Positions 43,638-54,579 of a stretch of 64,000 bases of DNA are shown here, in pieces. The translations under genes and the position numbers were made by a program. Below the pieces are notes generated by a model. It did no database searches and was not told where the DNA came from. It saw nothing but the letters and a program-made list of their open reading frames with translations. The DNA lies in assembly GCA_036873755.1 (NCBI GenBank), contig JAVTVY010033733.1, forward strand, positions 62,001 to 126,000, given 5' to 3'. The first letter of the stretch is position 1. Every line of letters starts with the position of its first letter. This DNA comes from Hanleya hanleyi. Lineage: Eukaryota > Mollusca > Polyplacophora > Lepidopleurida > Hanleyidae.

Positions 43638-43790
43638 TTCATAAGGGCGCTCAATGGTTATTTTACGCACGGTTACTTGGGATAGTTTATTTTAGGGCAA
43701 GGGCGAAGCTCACGCCCTAAAATTTATAAACTTTTCCAACTAACCGTGCGTAAAATAACCATTGAGCACGCCTATGAAAACATAATTTCT
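43638..43790. repeat. Foldback in the left arm
   Basis: GCTCAATGGTTATTTTACGC (43650-43669) pairs with GCGTAAAATAACCATTGAGC (about 43750-43769) around a loop that holds a second dyad, AGGGCAAGGGCG...CACGCCCT. A matching foldback closes the right arm at 46640-46745. Confidence 0.75.
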
Positions 43791-45287
43791 ATCCTATTGC
43801 ACTATTCAAATTGATTATCAACAAAGATTATGGTGAAAGGTTGAAAAATTATGGTAAACTTTGAAATCCTTTATCTCCTTTGTTGAAAAAACTGGTCCAA
43901 TGATATTGCCACGATGCAGCCGTTTCGGTTGGCTTAGTGCCAATATCAGTGGACCAGTTTAGGTCGTCTCTCGAATGGGGAGTGATTCTGTCAGTCGAGC
44001 CAGGCTTTGAGGAACATACATGGATATAGGTCTATTTGTGTCGCTTTGTCAATCAATTTCACGATGGAAACAAATGATAAACTTGAGAAGCCGATTATAG
44101 AACATCTAGTTTTATTGGGACGGTGATTGGCTTTCTAATGTTGGAGAATGTGTTCATTGAAATAATTTCTCGAAAAGAATAGCGCAGTAAATAAGAAAAT
44201 AATTATCTTTTGTGATATGAAATGGGGAAAACAAACATTTAAAAAAGCCCCGGTGAAAACTCATTTCTTTTGTTACACACCTCAATCCACCATTTTGAAT
44301 TGACTCGTGGAACTACGCTCAGAAGAATATGGAAATCAGCCCAAGATACCTCAGTATGATAAGTGATCACAGTCGGATTACCCTCTCTTATTGAGCACAA
44401 GAGAGAACTTAACAGACAGGAGAATCGGCTTGTCCTCCTTTTCTCAAAGTCTGCCCAAACACATGGATACATCAATATTAAGCTAACACGGGTTGTTGAA
44501 TTGCAAATGGTACTTAAATCAGCCAATGTCGATATTAAATTAAATACTGATTCAATTAAATACGCATGTACTGATGTTGCTGCTTTGATAAATTGCAGCA
44601 ACACAAAGACTAAATGAGCCTTGCAAAGCCAATAATACACATGGCACTCATTAAATGGTAATTATCACATATCTTGGTTATGATCTTGTCTAACCTTTCA
44701 AACAATGAGAGAAGCGCTTGGAGCGAGTTCTTCCAAAATAAGTGAATCTGGTCTGATTCCCAGAGTGTCTGCAACAAATCCACTGAAACTACAGCCACAG
44801 GGAGATTGTATGAGTGAGACAATGATCTATTTATGAGTGAGACAATGGTATATCGATGAGTGAGACAATGGTACCGTATATATATTAACCCACCTGTTTC
44901 CCGATAACCTTAATGAGCGATTCTCATTTGAGGATACTTTGATCCCATCCCTTTCTAAATAGTCTCTAATTATTTAAGTATAACTCTCGTTTCGGTTCAT
45001 GCTCCATGTGAGAATCACGAGACAATGCATACAATAATCAAGTCTGAGGGCAACAACAATGTCTAGACTGGTGCTCTTCAGCGACACAAAACTCAGACAA
45101 TAGCTGCCTAGATGAAGTATCCACCATCATTTTCTAACGACGCAGAACAACGACCGGCTATGAAAGTTGAACATCAAACAGAATAACTCACGAATAATGT
45201 AGGCCACTGATCACTTTCAGGCCTTTCGCTTAGCTGGCCGATGGCTTGAAAAGTAAACACATAATATCTTGGATGATTATTGTTAGA

Positions 45288-45816
45288 TATGGAAGCCGGA
45301 CGCGGCCAATCTCGTCTTTTCGTTTTTTCGCCTTTGATAACGCGCGGCTCGAAAAAACGAGATTGTGTCGAATTTCGTGAGATTTTTGCCCTTTTCTCGT
45401 CTTTTTGTTTTCTCGTTCTCTCGTCTTTTCGTTGTTTTTCGTCTTTTCGTTTTCTCGTCTTTTGATAACGCGAAAAAACGAGATCGGGTCGAATCTCGTG
45501 TTTTCGTTTTCTCGTTTTTCGCCTTTTGATAACGCGAGAAAACGAAAAACGCGGCGAAAAGACGAGATTTCTGGCCCTCGTTTTCTCGTCTTTTCGCCTC
45601 ACATTCTCGTCTTTTCGTCTTGCAATCTCGTGTTTTCGTGTCGTGCGTTATCAAAACACGAGAAAACGAGAAAACGAAAAGACGAGAAAAGGCAAATTCT
45701 CGCGATTTTTTGACACAATATCGTCTTTTTTTTTTCTTTTTTTTTTTGCGCCGCGTTATCAAAGACGAAAAAACGAGAAAACGAAAAGACGAGATTGGCC
45801 GCATCCGGCTTCCATA
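45288..45816. mobile_element. Nested foldback element made of TCTCGT/TTTTCG tracts
   Basis: The ends pair over about 60-70 bases: GGAAGCCGGACGCGGCCAAT, then CTCGTCTTTTCG at 45291, against the complement ending ATCCGGCTTCC at 45813. The interior is repeated CTCGTTTTCTCGTCTTTTCG in both orientations with GATAACGCG, or its complement, at about five places. It interrupts sequence that is continuous in the relative near 60470. The Lys/Arg/Glu/Thr-rich and Phe/Ser/Val-rich frames on the two strands are by-products. Confidence 0.75.
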
Positions 45817-46984
45817 CAAAGTGGCTATTGTCAAAAATATGTCAATCCCATTGGCATCGGTGCGACGGAAATGGTGGTCCCTCAGATATGAGTGTCCGCT
45901 TGCTAAGCTTTAACGCAGCCAGGACACTGACATCTGAAAAGGGTCACTTGGATATCAGGGCCCGCCCTAATTAAAGCATGGGAGACCGGAAACTGGTCTT
46001 TGGGGACCACCGTTTCTATCACATAGGGCATCGATTTGGCGGCAGCATACAAGTAGACTTCGGGACAAATGCTACATTCTCACATATAATAGAACAGCCA
46101 AATGTGGTATACCTTATCAGAATACTCGATATTCAGTTCTATAACAATTGTGTCTATAACAACTTGCTAACTGTGCAATTATTGAGTGTTTTTGCACAGT
46201 TGTGTGAGATATACATGTGTCAAGTGCAGGTGTTCTTTTGGATATTGTATTTCAGAAAGTCGGGTGAGCAAAAGGGCGTCTGCTTTCATACAATTCACAA
46301 TCGAATAAGACAAACAAAATAATTTACAATATGGAATTTCTTCCTCAAGTTTTCCAGTTGTTTCCATCGTGAAATTAACAAATAGACCTATATCCACGCA
46401 TGTTCCTCAAAGCCTGACTTGCTGACAGATTCAATCCCCGTTTGAGAGACTACACAATCTGGTCCTCTGATATTGGCATGATGCCAACCGAAACGGAAGC
46501 ATCATGCCAGTATAAGTGGACCAGTTTTTTCAACAAAGGGGGAGGGGGGAGGATGTAACGGTTTACCATATTTATTCAACTTTTCATTGTAATCTTTGTT
46601 GATAATAAATTTGAATACAATAATGTTTTCATTTGCGTGCTCAATGGCTATTTTACGCACTGTTAGTTTATAAATTTTACGACGCGGGCATCACCAAACT
46701 TTCCAAAACTAACCATGCGTAAAATAACCATTGAGCACGCCTATGAGAACATTATTTATTAAATAACTCATAATGTAGAACCGTTTCGTAGTCCTTTACG
46801 ATTTCTTAATCACATACATGGTATAGCTTCGTACACATACATTGATAGTACATCTTTGCGAAGTATGAGAGGTATTTCCCAGAATTATGGCCATCTATAT
46901 CTAGTTTAGTTCGTTTTCTGGAATTCTGGCATAACTTGTGGGAGGGCGGACGGTTGGGGACAGGGTAACTACAGTGCTAATTGG

Positions 46985-47530
46985 CCTTAGTTGCGATTAC
47001 AAGCGTCTAGTCCGTCATTCATAATTCAGCCGTCGCCCATTAAAGAATATCCGCCTACATAATCCAAAGACCTATTCCATATAACAGTATTAGCACCAAA
47101 TTCAAAAAGACAATCATAGCATACATAAACATAGTCTAGTTTCCTTCCAGAGAGAAGCGGTCAACCGTTTTCAAAGATACCGACAAGACAACATGATGTT
47201 CCAAAAATATAAAATCCGTATCGCTGATCAGTATTCTTAATCCATAATATTCGTTGTAAAGTCATCATGTAGAGAATGAGGTATCTTAGTCATGCTTTGA
47301 TTGTGCCTGTTCATATGAGAACCATGAGGATCTTGAAGTACATGGGTTCATACGGCCCCTAGCCCCGGGTTAAGCGGAATTAGACACAAGTTACGAAACG
47401 TTACGGCATACATCTTGCACGCTACGCTCGTATTTTGCTATCAGCATGCGATATGTATCGCCAAATTTGAGAAACTTTGACTTGAGGCGCTTGGTGGAAT
47501 AGCCGTGTTTTATAAGTTTCTTCGAGTTAT
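46985..47530 (-). pseudogene. 3' end of the SNIP/PAY-type retroelement, copy 2
   Basis: The minus strand encodes KLIKHGYSTKRLKSKFLKFG, DTYRMLIAKYERSVQD and a stop at about 47396, followed by the shared 3' UTR down to about 46985. The coding part matches 49880-49993 closely. It is truncated upstream at about 47530. Confidence 0.7.
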
Positions 47531-48510
47531 AACTTTTTTCTAGACCCTTGAATAACCATGGAGTTTAATACACGGGGAATTTCTCGTAAAATTAATTCAA
47601 TGAAGAAATGCCAAGGAAATCTAACATACATTTTCATTGTAAGCGACAGAACATTCAATCCATTATTATGAAACTCGAAGTAACTTGATAACCATTCTAC
47701 AATCGTTCTATTTTGACCACTTTGACGAAAGAGAGAGTGACAAATCAATTTATCCAAATGAAATGTAGACCTAATGGTCCTAAACCATGATGACGTATTC
47801 TATCTCTCTCAGTCACGTGATGAATTGTGTATTCATTCATCTGTATGACACGTGAACGCTTATCCAGAAATCTAACATCGCTTATGTAACACGAAACCAA
47901 TGAAATCTTCATTGTCAACGCAATGAAAATGTGCCGCAAAGCCTGATGTCCTATATGTAAACCGATACACCAAATTAAAGCTTGCTCTTCCGACTGTGCC
48001 ACCCCAGGGACACAATCAAGTTGTTGTCATGTTACATGAGGGAGGTGACAGGCTAACTGAATTGTATAAAGATCTCCACCAGCCATGAGGGGGCTTGACA
48101 GATGAAAATATTATGTGATACTTCTGTAGTTATGGGAATTAAGAGAAGGTATATTGTTTAATAAGAATGTGGGGATTAAACAGTGTCTATGTGACACTGT
48201 TACGAGGGATCATGTGTAGGGCGGGTTGGGGGAAACGGGTTGCACGGCGTGTTCGCACGACCTGTGCCCATCGCGGTGCGATGGAGTGCCCAAGTACATC
48301 CATCCATCCATCCATTGTCATGGATGTTGGGCGCCTGCATTGCATCAAGGGATAGAAGTGGGATTTTGTTGTCATGGATGTAGGGGGCCTACGTCATCAG
48401 GTTTCAGGATAATTACGATGAATTATACAAGGGTTTCTTCCAAAAGTTCAGCTCACACACAAGAGATGTGTTATCATTTAAGTTATCGTTTTGACGACAA
48501 AATATGATCG
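47531..48510. other. No recognisable gene; short CATC microsatellite
   Basis: A (CATC)n tract lies at 48299-48314. Several frames are open but carry no motif I know. Confidence 0.4.
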
Positions 48511-48514
48511 TAGA

Positions 48515-48800
48515 GTGCACTGTCTCCAGTGCTGCGTTTCTTAACTTGTGTCTAATTCCGCTTAACTCGGATCTAGGGGCCGTTTAAATATAATGTGTTT
48601 TACATCTCCACAGTGTTCAAATGAACAGTCACAATCAAAGCGTAACTGAGACATATACTACAGAGAGCGACTTGAAATGCATTTAGATAAAGAAGAATGG
48701 TCAGTGATTAGGATTTGTGTACAGAATATCATCATGTCTAGCGGTACTCTTGGTCGCTTCTCTTGTGGGAAACAATTTTGCGTTTTTATTATTTTAATTT
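48515..48800 (+). repeat. 3' UTR fragment of the SNIP/PAY-type retroelement, copy 3
   Basis: It begins at the last codons (a GCTGCGTTTCTTAACTTGTG phrase corresponding to the stop region) and follows the 3' UTR: TCTAATTCCGCTTAACTCGG, AGGGGCCGT, ATGAACAGTCACAATCAAAG. It decays after about 48800. Confidence 0.65.
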
Positions 48801-49586
48801 GATACTTATTTGAAATTGGTACTAACTGTCATACGAAATAGGTGTTTCCGTTATAAACTGCCTGCTATCACTGCCCAATGACATTCGTTCAAAGAAAAGC
48901 ATAGTTAAAGTGAATTTAGCTAACCTGTAATTATACATTTCTTCGTAGAGTTTCTACATGTACGTCAAATCGATAGACCTACGCATCCGAATGGTTCATG
49001 CCTTCATTTACAGGCATCACGAACCGATCTCGATGATAAATATTCTAAACATAACTTAAATATTACAAGCTATATGATGCAAGTTCCACATACCCCTACC
49101 TTTACACGTAATTGTGGCGAAGGTTACTAAGATAACGAATGCTACATCTGCCGGCGTTTCCATGGCAATGGCTGTAATTTTACACTCCGAAATCTCTATA
49201 TTCATCATCGCGGTGTCCCATAACATATATGTAGCCACTTTCGCAGTCCAAAAACAGTGCATGAAAATAGGAAAATTTTAACACGTCGATCAGCCATATT
49301 TGCCTTGCGTTGATCGGTTCAATCAATTTTTTCTTATGAAGATCGTAAAAGCCTTTAGGGTAAATGGTGGCCGCCAAATCGGTCGTCAAGTTATTTGATT
49401 GAGATCTCCCATAAGGTCTATTCCTGCGAATCAAGGAACTTTGAAATTAAAAACAAGGGCGCAATCTACTGGCGTTTCCATGGCAACAAATGCAAGTTTT
49501 GACTTCAAAAACACCCATATCTCGTATCGTGTTATCCCATAACTTCTTCTCGCTGTGGATAATCGCTATATAAATGACGCAGGGAC
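48801..49586. repeat. No gene; two diverged repeat units
   Basis: GGCGTTTCCATGGCAA occurs near 49151 and 49460. Each is followed by a GCAAG/TGTAATTTT, CTCCGAAATCTCTATAT or AACACCCATATCTCGTAT, and GTGTCCCATAAC sequence, so two units about 310 bases apart are related. Frames on the minus strand here are not convincing. Confidence 0.5.
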
Positions 49587-50405
49587 GGATATATATCCAC
49601 CTTCACTGGATTTGAAGGAAACTACAGATAGCCCAGCCACATCATATTTAGATCTATATCTCTATAAAAATGAAGCGAGCATTCTCTCGTCGACTTTATG
49701 AAAAAAGAGATGATTACGATTTCGACATCGTAAACTATCCCTTTCTGGACAGTAATATTCCAGTGGGACCTGCATATGAGGTATACATATCTTGCTTAGT
49801 AGCATTCGCCAGATCCTGTGTTAAATGTGACGATTTTAATCAACGTCACAAAACACTGGTGCAGAAACTTAAAAAACAGGGCTATTCCACCAAGCGCCTA
49901 CACTCAAAGTTTCTCAAATTTGGCGATACATATCGCATGGTGATAGCAAAATACGAACGTAGCGTGCAAGATCTATGGCGCTACGTTTCGTAACTTGTGT
50001 CTAATTCTGCTTAACCCGAGGCTAGGGGCCGTATGCACCCATCTACTTCAAGAACCTCATGGTACTCATATGAACAGTCTCAATCAAAGCGTGACTGAGA
50101 TACATCATTCTTTAGATGACGACTTTACAACGAATATTATGGATTAAGAATACTGATCAGCGATACGGATTTGATATTTTTGGAACATCATGATGTCTTG
50201 CCGGCATCATTGAAAACTGTTGACCGCTTCTCTCTTGCAGGAAACAAGCCTATGTTTATGTATACTATGATTGTCTTTTTGAATTTGGTGCTAATACTGT
50301 TATATGGAAAATGGAATAGGTCTTTGGATTATGGACGCGGATATTCTCTAATGGACGACGGCTGGATTATGAATGACGGACAAGACGCTTGTAAATCCGT
50401 TACTT
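49587..50405 (+). pseudogene. Reverse-transcriptase C-terminal part and 3' UTR, unassigned family, copy 4
   Basis: It reads TDIYPPSLDLKETTDSPATS, YLDLYLYKNEASILSSTL, then after a frameshift near 49700 YEKRDDYDFDIVNYPFLDSN, IPVGPAYEVYISCLVAFAR and KKQGYSTKRLHSKFLKFG, ending at a TAA at 49991-49993. This block (KRDDFNFPIVNFPFxxSNIP then PAYGVYISQLIRYAR in other members, from memory) closes a group of metazoan RT proteins that I cannot assign to a named clade. The frame 49670-49993 starts with an ATG that is only the restart after the frameshift. The 3' UTR to 50405 is the best copy in the window. Confidence 0.7.
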
Positions 50406-51744
50406 GAATATCTACGACGCTTTTGATTAGTCGATGTCGCTCATATTGATTTACGGCGCACCACCATAGATCATATATGCCAAGTTTCATTGTGATTGAT
50501 TTAGTGGTTATGGAGATTTTTGTTGTGGGTTTAGCATTAACTCAACATGACTATCGGGGCTTTCGGCCATTCGGTTCATTAATTAATATGCACAATGTTA
50601 TTGTCTCAATCACTATGTTTCAGTTCCATCGGTTCAGTAGAGTCCCTATCTCGTATGGTCATCTCTAATATATATTCGCGACCTCTCGGCCGGATCCGTC
50701 GAGGTCATCTGACCGCTCGCATTAATGGTGTAGGGATTTTCAAGCTCTCTGGCATCAGACTACTAATAATTTTGTTATTTGTTATGTATTAGCATAAAAA
50801 ATCAACAAAAATCCAGAAGACAGTCGATGTATAAATCTACTGGCATGACAATATTCACCTTGTGTGACATTGATTGTAAAAGTCTTTACAAGTCTTTACA
50901 GAAGTTGACCTTGGAAAATTCAAATTCCCGCCATTGACAGTTGACCGGTTTTACCGAATGTCATTCTATTTGTAAACAGGGAGCATGTTCATCCCTCAGT
51001 GATCATGTCTTCATCTACCATGCTTTCCCCAAAGTGACCCAAAATCATCACCAGAAAGTACAGTTTGAAGCTTCATCTGCAGTTTGAAATATCAGATGTA
51101 TCAGAAATGCTGAAAAATCACAGCTCATAGACACAAAATCCACAAAGATCTGCTATCAAATTTCTAAACAAGGTAGTTCGAGAGCTCCGACCCGAAAGTG
51201 ATTAATTCCGGTCTGATGCCCTCTGCTGTAAACCGTGATCCGCCGCACGTGAGGCACGCCCCATGCCATTGGATGTATCCCCGCTCACATAGTCTTCGTT
51301 GTATTCTCGCTTATCAGGAAATAATATATATATCTAAATGAATTAAATAGTTTCTCGAGTCTACCTTCTAAGGAACTCGTCTAATTTGACTTGTTTCTCA
51401 TGGTTTTTCTTCTCAAGTCGATCTCCATAGCAACAGAGTTTCGGTGTAAAACTGTGCCTGCAAGGAGTTTAAACATGGATGCCACTGTGGATTCCTACCA
51501 GTGATAGGCGATATCACTATAGCCTACATGTACTACGAGCCTGTACCGAGTGCTCTAATATAGATAGTCCCGGTATGTTATTTAATCTGTGTTTAGGTAC
51601 AGCGCCTCCTGACGTTAGAAAGCTGAACTAATGACTTCAACTTATTCAGATTACGACAAGCCGATGGAAAAGTTGGGGGCCCTTGACTAGGTTGCATGGA
51701 CTCTTTGTTGTGACCCTGGCGGTGGAGATGTACATCAAATATAC
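50406..51744. other. No recognisable feature
   Basis: A CCAAGTTTCATTGTGATT phrase near 50481 is of the kind seen in the tandem arrays but is single here. No gene is recognised. Confidence 0.4.
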
Positions 51745-54310
51745 CCTGTCAGAAGGACATCGTCAAAAATACACGTGCTACGAATAAGGTTCCAAGCGCC
51801 AATCAGATGTCGATGTGGGGTATGATCAATTCTGCTCTGTCATAAAAAGTGAAATGGATGACATATTACCCAGCCGTATTGTGCATATCTCCACTGGCAA
51901 TAGAAATAAAAGGCGTAGAGTAAAACAGCCATGGTGGAGTAATGAACTAACTTTACTATGGAATGATGTACGTAAATTTGAGAATGAATGGATTAGATGT
52001 AAGGATAAATCAAAAGCTTTGAAGAAGACAATTTTTTTTTCAGAAAAGAAAATTATTTGATTTAGAGAACCACAGAAACGTTTAAATCTGAGAAAAGATC
52101 GCCCAAAAGGTCTGCAGAAAAATAATTCGGAAATGTTGGTGTAGGGAACAATATTCTCAAGGAAGTTGAGATGAAAAATAACATAATAACTGAACCAGCT
52201 GCTGTTTTGAGTAAATGGAAGGGTGTGTTTCGTAATGTGTTTAACCCACCAGATGAAACTAATTACTCTGACAATAACTCTCAATCCAGTGACATGTTTT
52301 TTTTAATTCAAACGATGAAGTACTAGAATCTGTTATTATATCTGATGAGGAAGTATACGGCAGTGTATCGTGCCAGAGATGGTAGAGCCACTGGTATGGA
52401 TAATATTCCTATTCAAGTTCTTAGAAGTGACACTGTTATTACTTTCTTGCATAGACTGTTCAATGTGTGTTTTGAAAAGGGAATGACTACGTCTCCGTGG
52501 TCAAAGTTGATTATAAGTCCGGTGCCGAAATATAATATTAAGGACCGAGTGGACGCTCTTTCCTATATGGGAATAACACTTGCCGTGGCTGTATCTAAGT
52601 TGTACTGCTCTGTTTGGAATGATAAGCTATCAGCGTGGGACGAAAGGGGCGGTTTAATACGTGACGAACAGAATGGTTTCCGATCCGAACGCAGTACGGT
52701 AGACCATATCACATATCTTGTAAATTTTATTGAAACTCGTAAGAAGAAGAGACAGAACACATTTGCTGCATTTATCAATTTTCGCAAAGCCTAGGTCTCT
52801 ATACATAGACAGAACCTATGGTCCCGTCTTAAATCGGTTGGTATCGATGGAAATTATTTGAAAGCTATTATGTCAATTTATAATAACGTTTCATGCTGTG
52901 TGAATTGTAATGGTTTATTTTCGAAATGGTTTCATGTCAAATGTGGACCAAGACACGCATGTGTTCTTTCTCGTCTTCTTTTCAATATTTATATTGATAA
53001 TTTATCGTTATATTTGAATAGTTTTGAGAAAGGAGTTAACAGTGATGGCGAGTTGGTCTGTATTTTACTTTATGCAGATGGCATTGTATTGTTAGCGGAA
53101 TCTAGTGAAGACCTGAAGTTCCTGCTTGAACATCTATCATTATAGTGTGATGATAACAAAATGACAGTCAACCAAGAAAAATCAAAAGTTATACACTTTC
53201 GAAACCCATCAGTGCCAAAATCGTCAGATAAATTCAAATGTGGCAACAAAGTCTTGGATATAGTGGATAAATAAGTGTATCTGGTTTTGCTAATAACAGA
53301 GCATTTAGATTATAATATCATGTTATGTTGTCTGTTATGACATAAGGCGCGTCGGCCGGGGTAACATCAGATATATCTTCGGCACAACATAGGGCTGAGC
53401 GTTTTTATTTTGGTGACGGTAGATACACCCCAAATGCGGGTATTAATGGAGAAATGGGGTGACTGCCGATGGGCATTAAACAATGGAATAAAGTTATTGG
53501 TCATTGAGCAAAAGATACAAATATGGAGAGGGATAGAATTACCAACAAAATGTTCAGATGTGCGTTCAACTTTTCAGGCAAAAATTGTAAACATCGCAGT
53601 TATAGAGTGTGCCAGATGGTACAGCAAATTGATTGTTTTCACCTCTCAAATATTGATGTACGGTACGATCCTAATTTTGCCGTTAAATATGTAGAGGAAA
53701 GACTTTTTGTTCGATATATACAGAAATAGACGAGTGATATGAAGAGTAGCAAGCTTCGTTTGTAACTTTAAGAATTTAAGAATAATTATGGAGTAGAGAG
53801 CTATAGGTGCACAGTATTTCAGAAAAAGCATAGAAGTGCTCTAGCAAACTTCAGGTGTGGAGTAGCTTCGATAAGGATAGAAACCGGTCGATGTGAAAAT
53901 CTAGCTATTGAGCAACGGGTCTGTCCAATCTGTAATAATGGTATTGAGGGTGAGCTGCTAGTTCTTGTGACTTATCCAATTTATGAAGACTTAAGGTACG
54001 ACAGGGACCGTTTTGTGATTTTGTCAGACCAGGACTTAATCATTATAATGCTGTTGTGTACTACGCTAGCCAAATTAAGTGACAAAACCTGTTTCTTAAT
54101 TCTAGAACGACAGAGAAGTATTAAATATTCGTGAGCAAATGAATTTTATTTGTACGTTAAAGTTTTTCTTCTAGAATCAGTCTATCATAGCGCTAACAGA
54201 GTGGCATTTGTATATATTTTAATTGAATTCCATGTATTGTATCTGTATATGCAAATGGCGAGACTTTAATAAAATACATATATATCTACGAAAGAGGTGG
54301 CGATTGCTGA
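51745..54310 (+). pseudogene. 5'-truncated LINE, copy A
   Basis: It starts in the linker between endonuclease and RT (SDVDVGYDQFCSVIKSEMD, then KQPWWSNELTLLWNDVRKFE, about 51800-51990). RT blocks follow: GRATGMDNIPIQVL (52386), ISPVPK, YMGITLAVAVSKLYCSVWN (52567), RDEQNGFRSERSTVDHI (52660), FINFRKA then a stop (52794), KCGPRHACVLSRLLFNIYI (52940) and LLYADGIVLLAES (53070). The catalytic YADD is YADG. A C-terminal CPIC...YPIYEDLRYD stretch lies near 53920-53998, and a shared 3' UTR runs to about 54310. Several stops. The group is Jockey/CR1/I-like. Confidence 0.8.
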
Positions 54311-54579
54311 AAAAAGTTATTTCAAAAGATGTTTTACGTGATTTCTTCAGACCTCTTTCACTCTAGAACAGTTCAGTGATATTTCAGGGCCGTGTCAGCT
54401 TCTGTCACTGTCTATAAACAAACTTATGACGGTGATTTTCCCGAGACCCATGTTGAACGATTGCTGCATCCGAATCTTGCTCCCGAGAAAGGGGCAATAA
54501 CTCTTCCTTTTTGGCATTTTCAGACGACCGGCAAGTCATGTATTGTGTGATTAGTAGTTGCTACAATACTCGGATATAC
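54311..54579. other. Spacer between LINE copies A and B
   Basis: About 270 bases without recognisable content separate the end of copy A from the start of copy B. Confidence 0.4.

Larger units (their letters stand above)
43638..46747. mobile_element. 3.1 kb element with ~430 bp imperfect inverted ends
   Basis: 43638-44085 pairs with the reverse complement of about 46345-46747. Each arm has an outer foldback (GCTCAATGGTTATTTTACGC against GCGTAAAATAACCATTGAGC), a TTGATTATCAACAAAG stretch, and a dyad AACTGGTCC...GGACCAGTTT enclosing TGATATTGCCACGATGCAGC or its relative. Next come GAACATRCRTGGATATAGG and TTTCACGATGGAAACAA. The interior has no recognisable protein; it shares about 500 bases with 60030-60550. 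Confidence 0.65.

Noticed and set aside
44239..44640. 133-residue minus-strand frame inside the long-TIR element
   Set aside because: No motif recognised, and the related copy near 60 kb does not support it as a gene.
45174..45913. Long Lys/Arg/Glu-rich and Phe/Ser-rich open frames on both strands
   Set aside because: They come from the CTCGT/TTTTCG tracts of a foldback element; the two strands give complementary low-complexity peptides.
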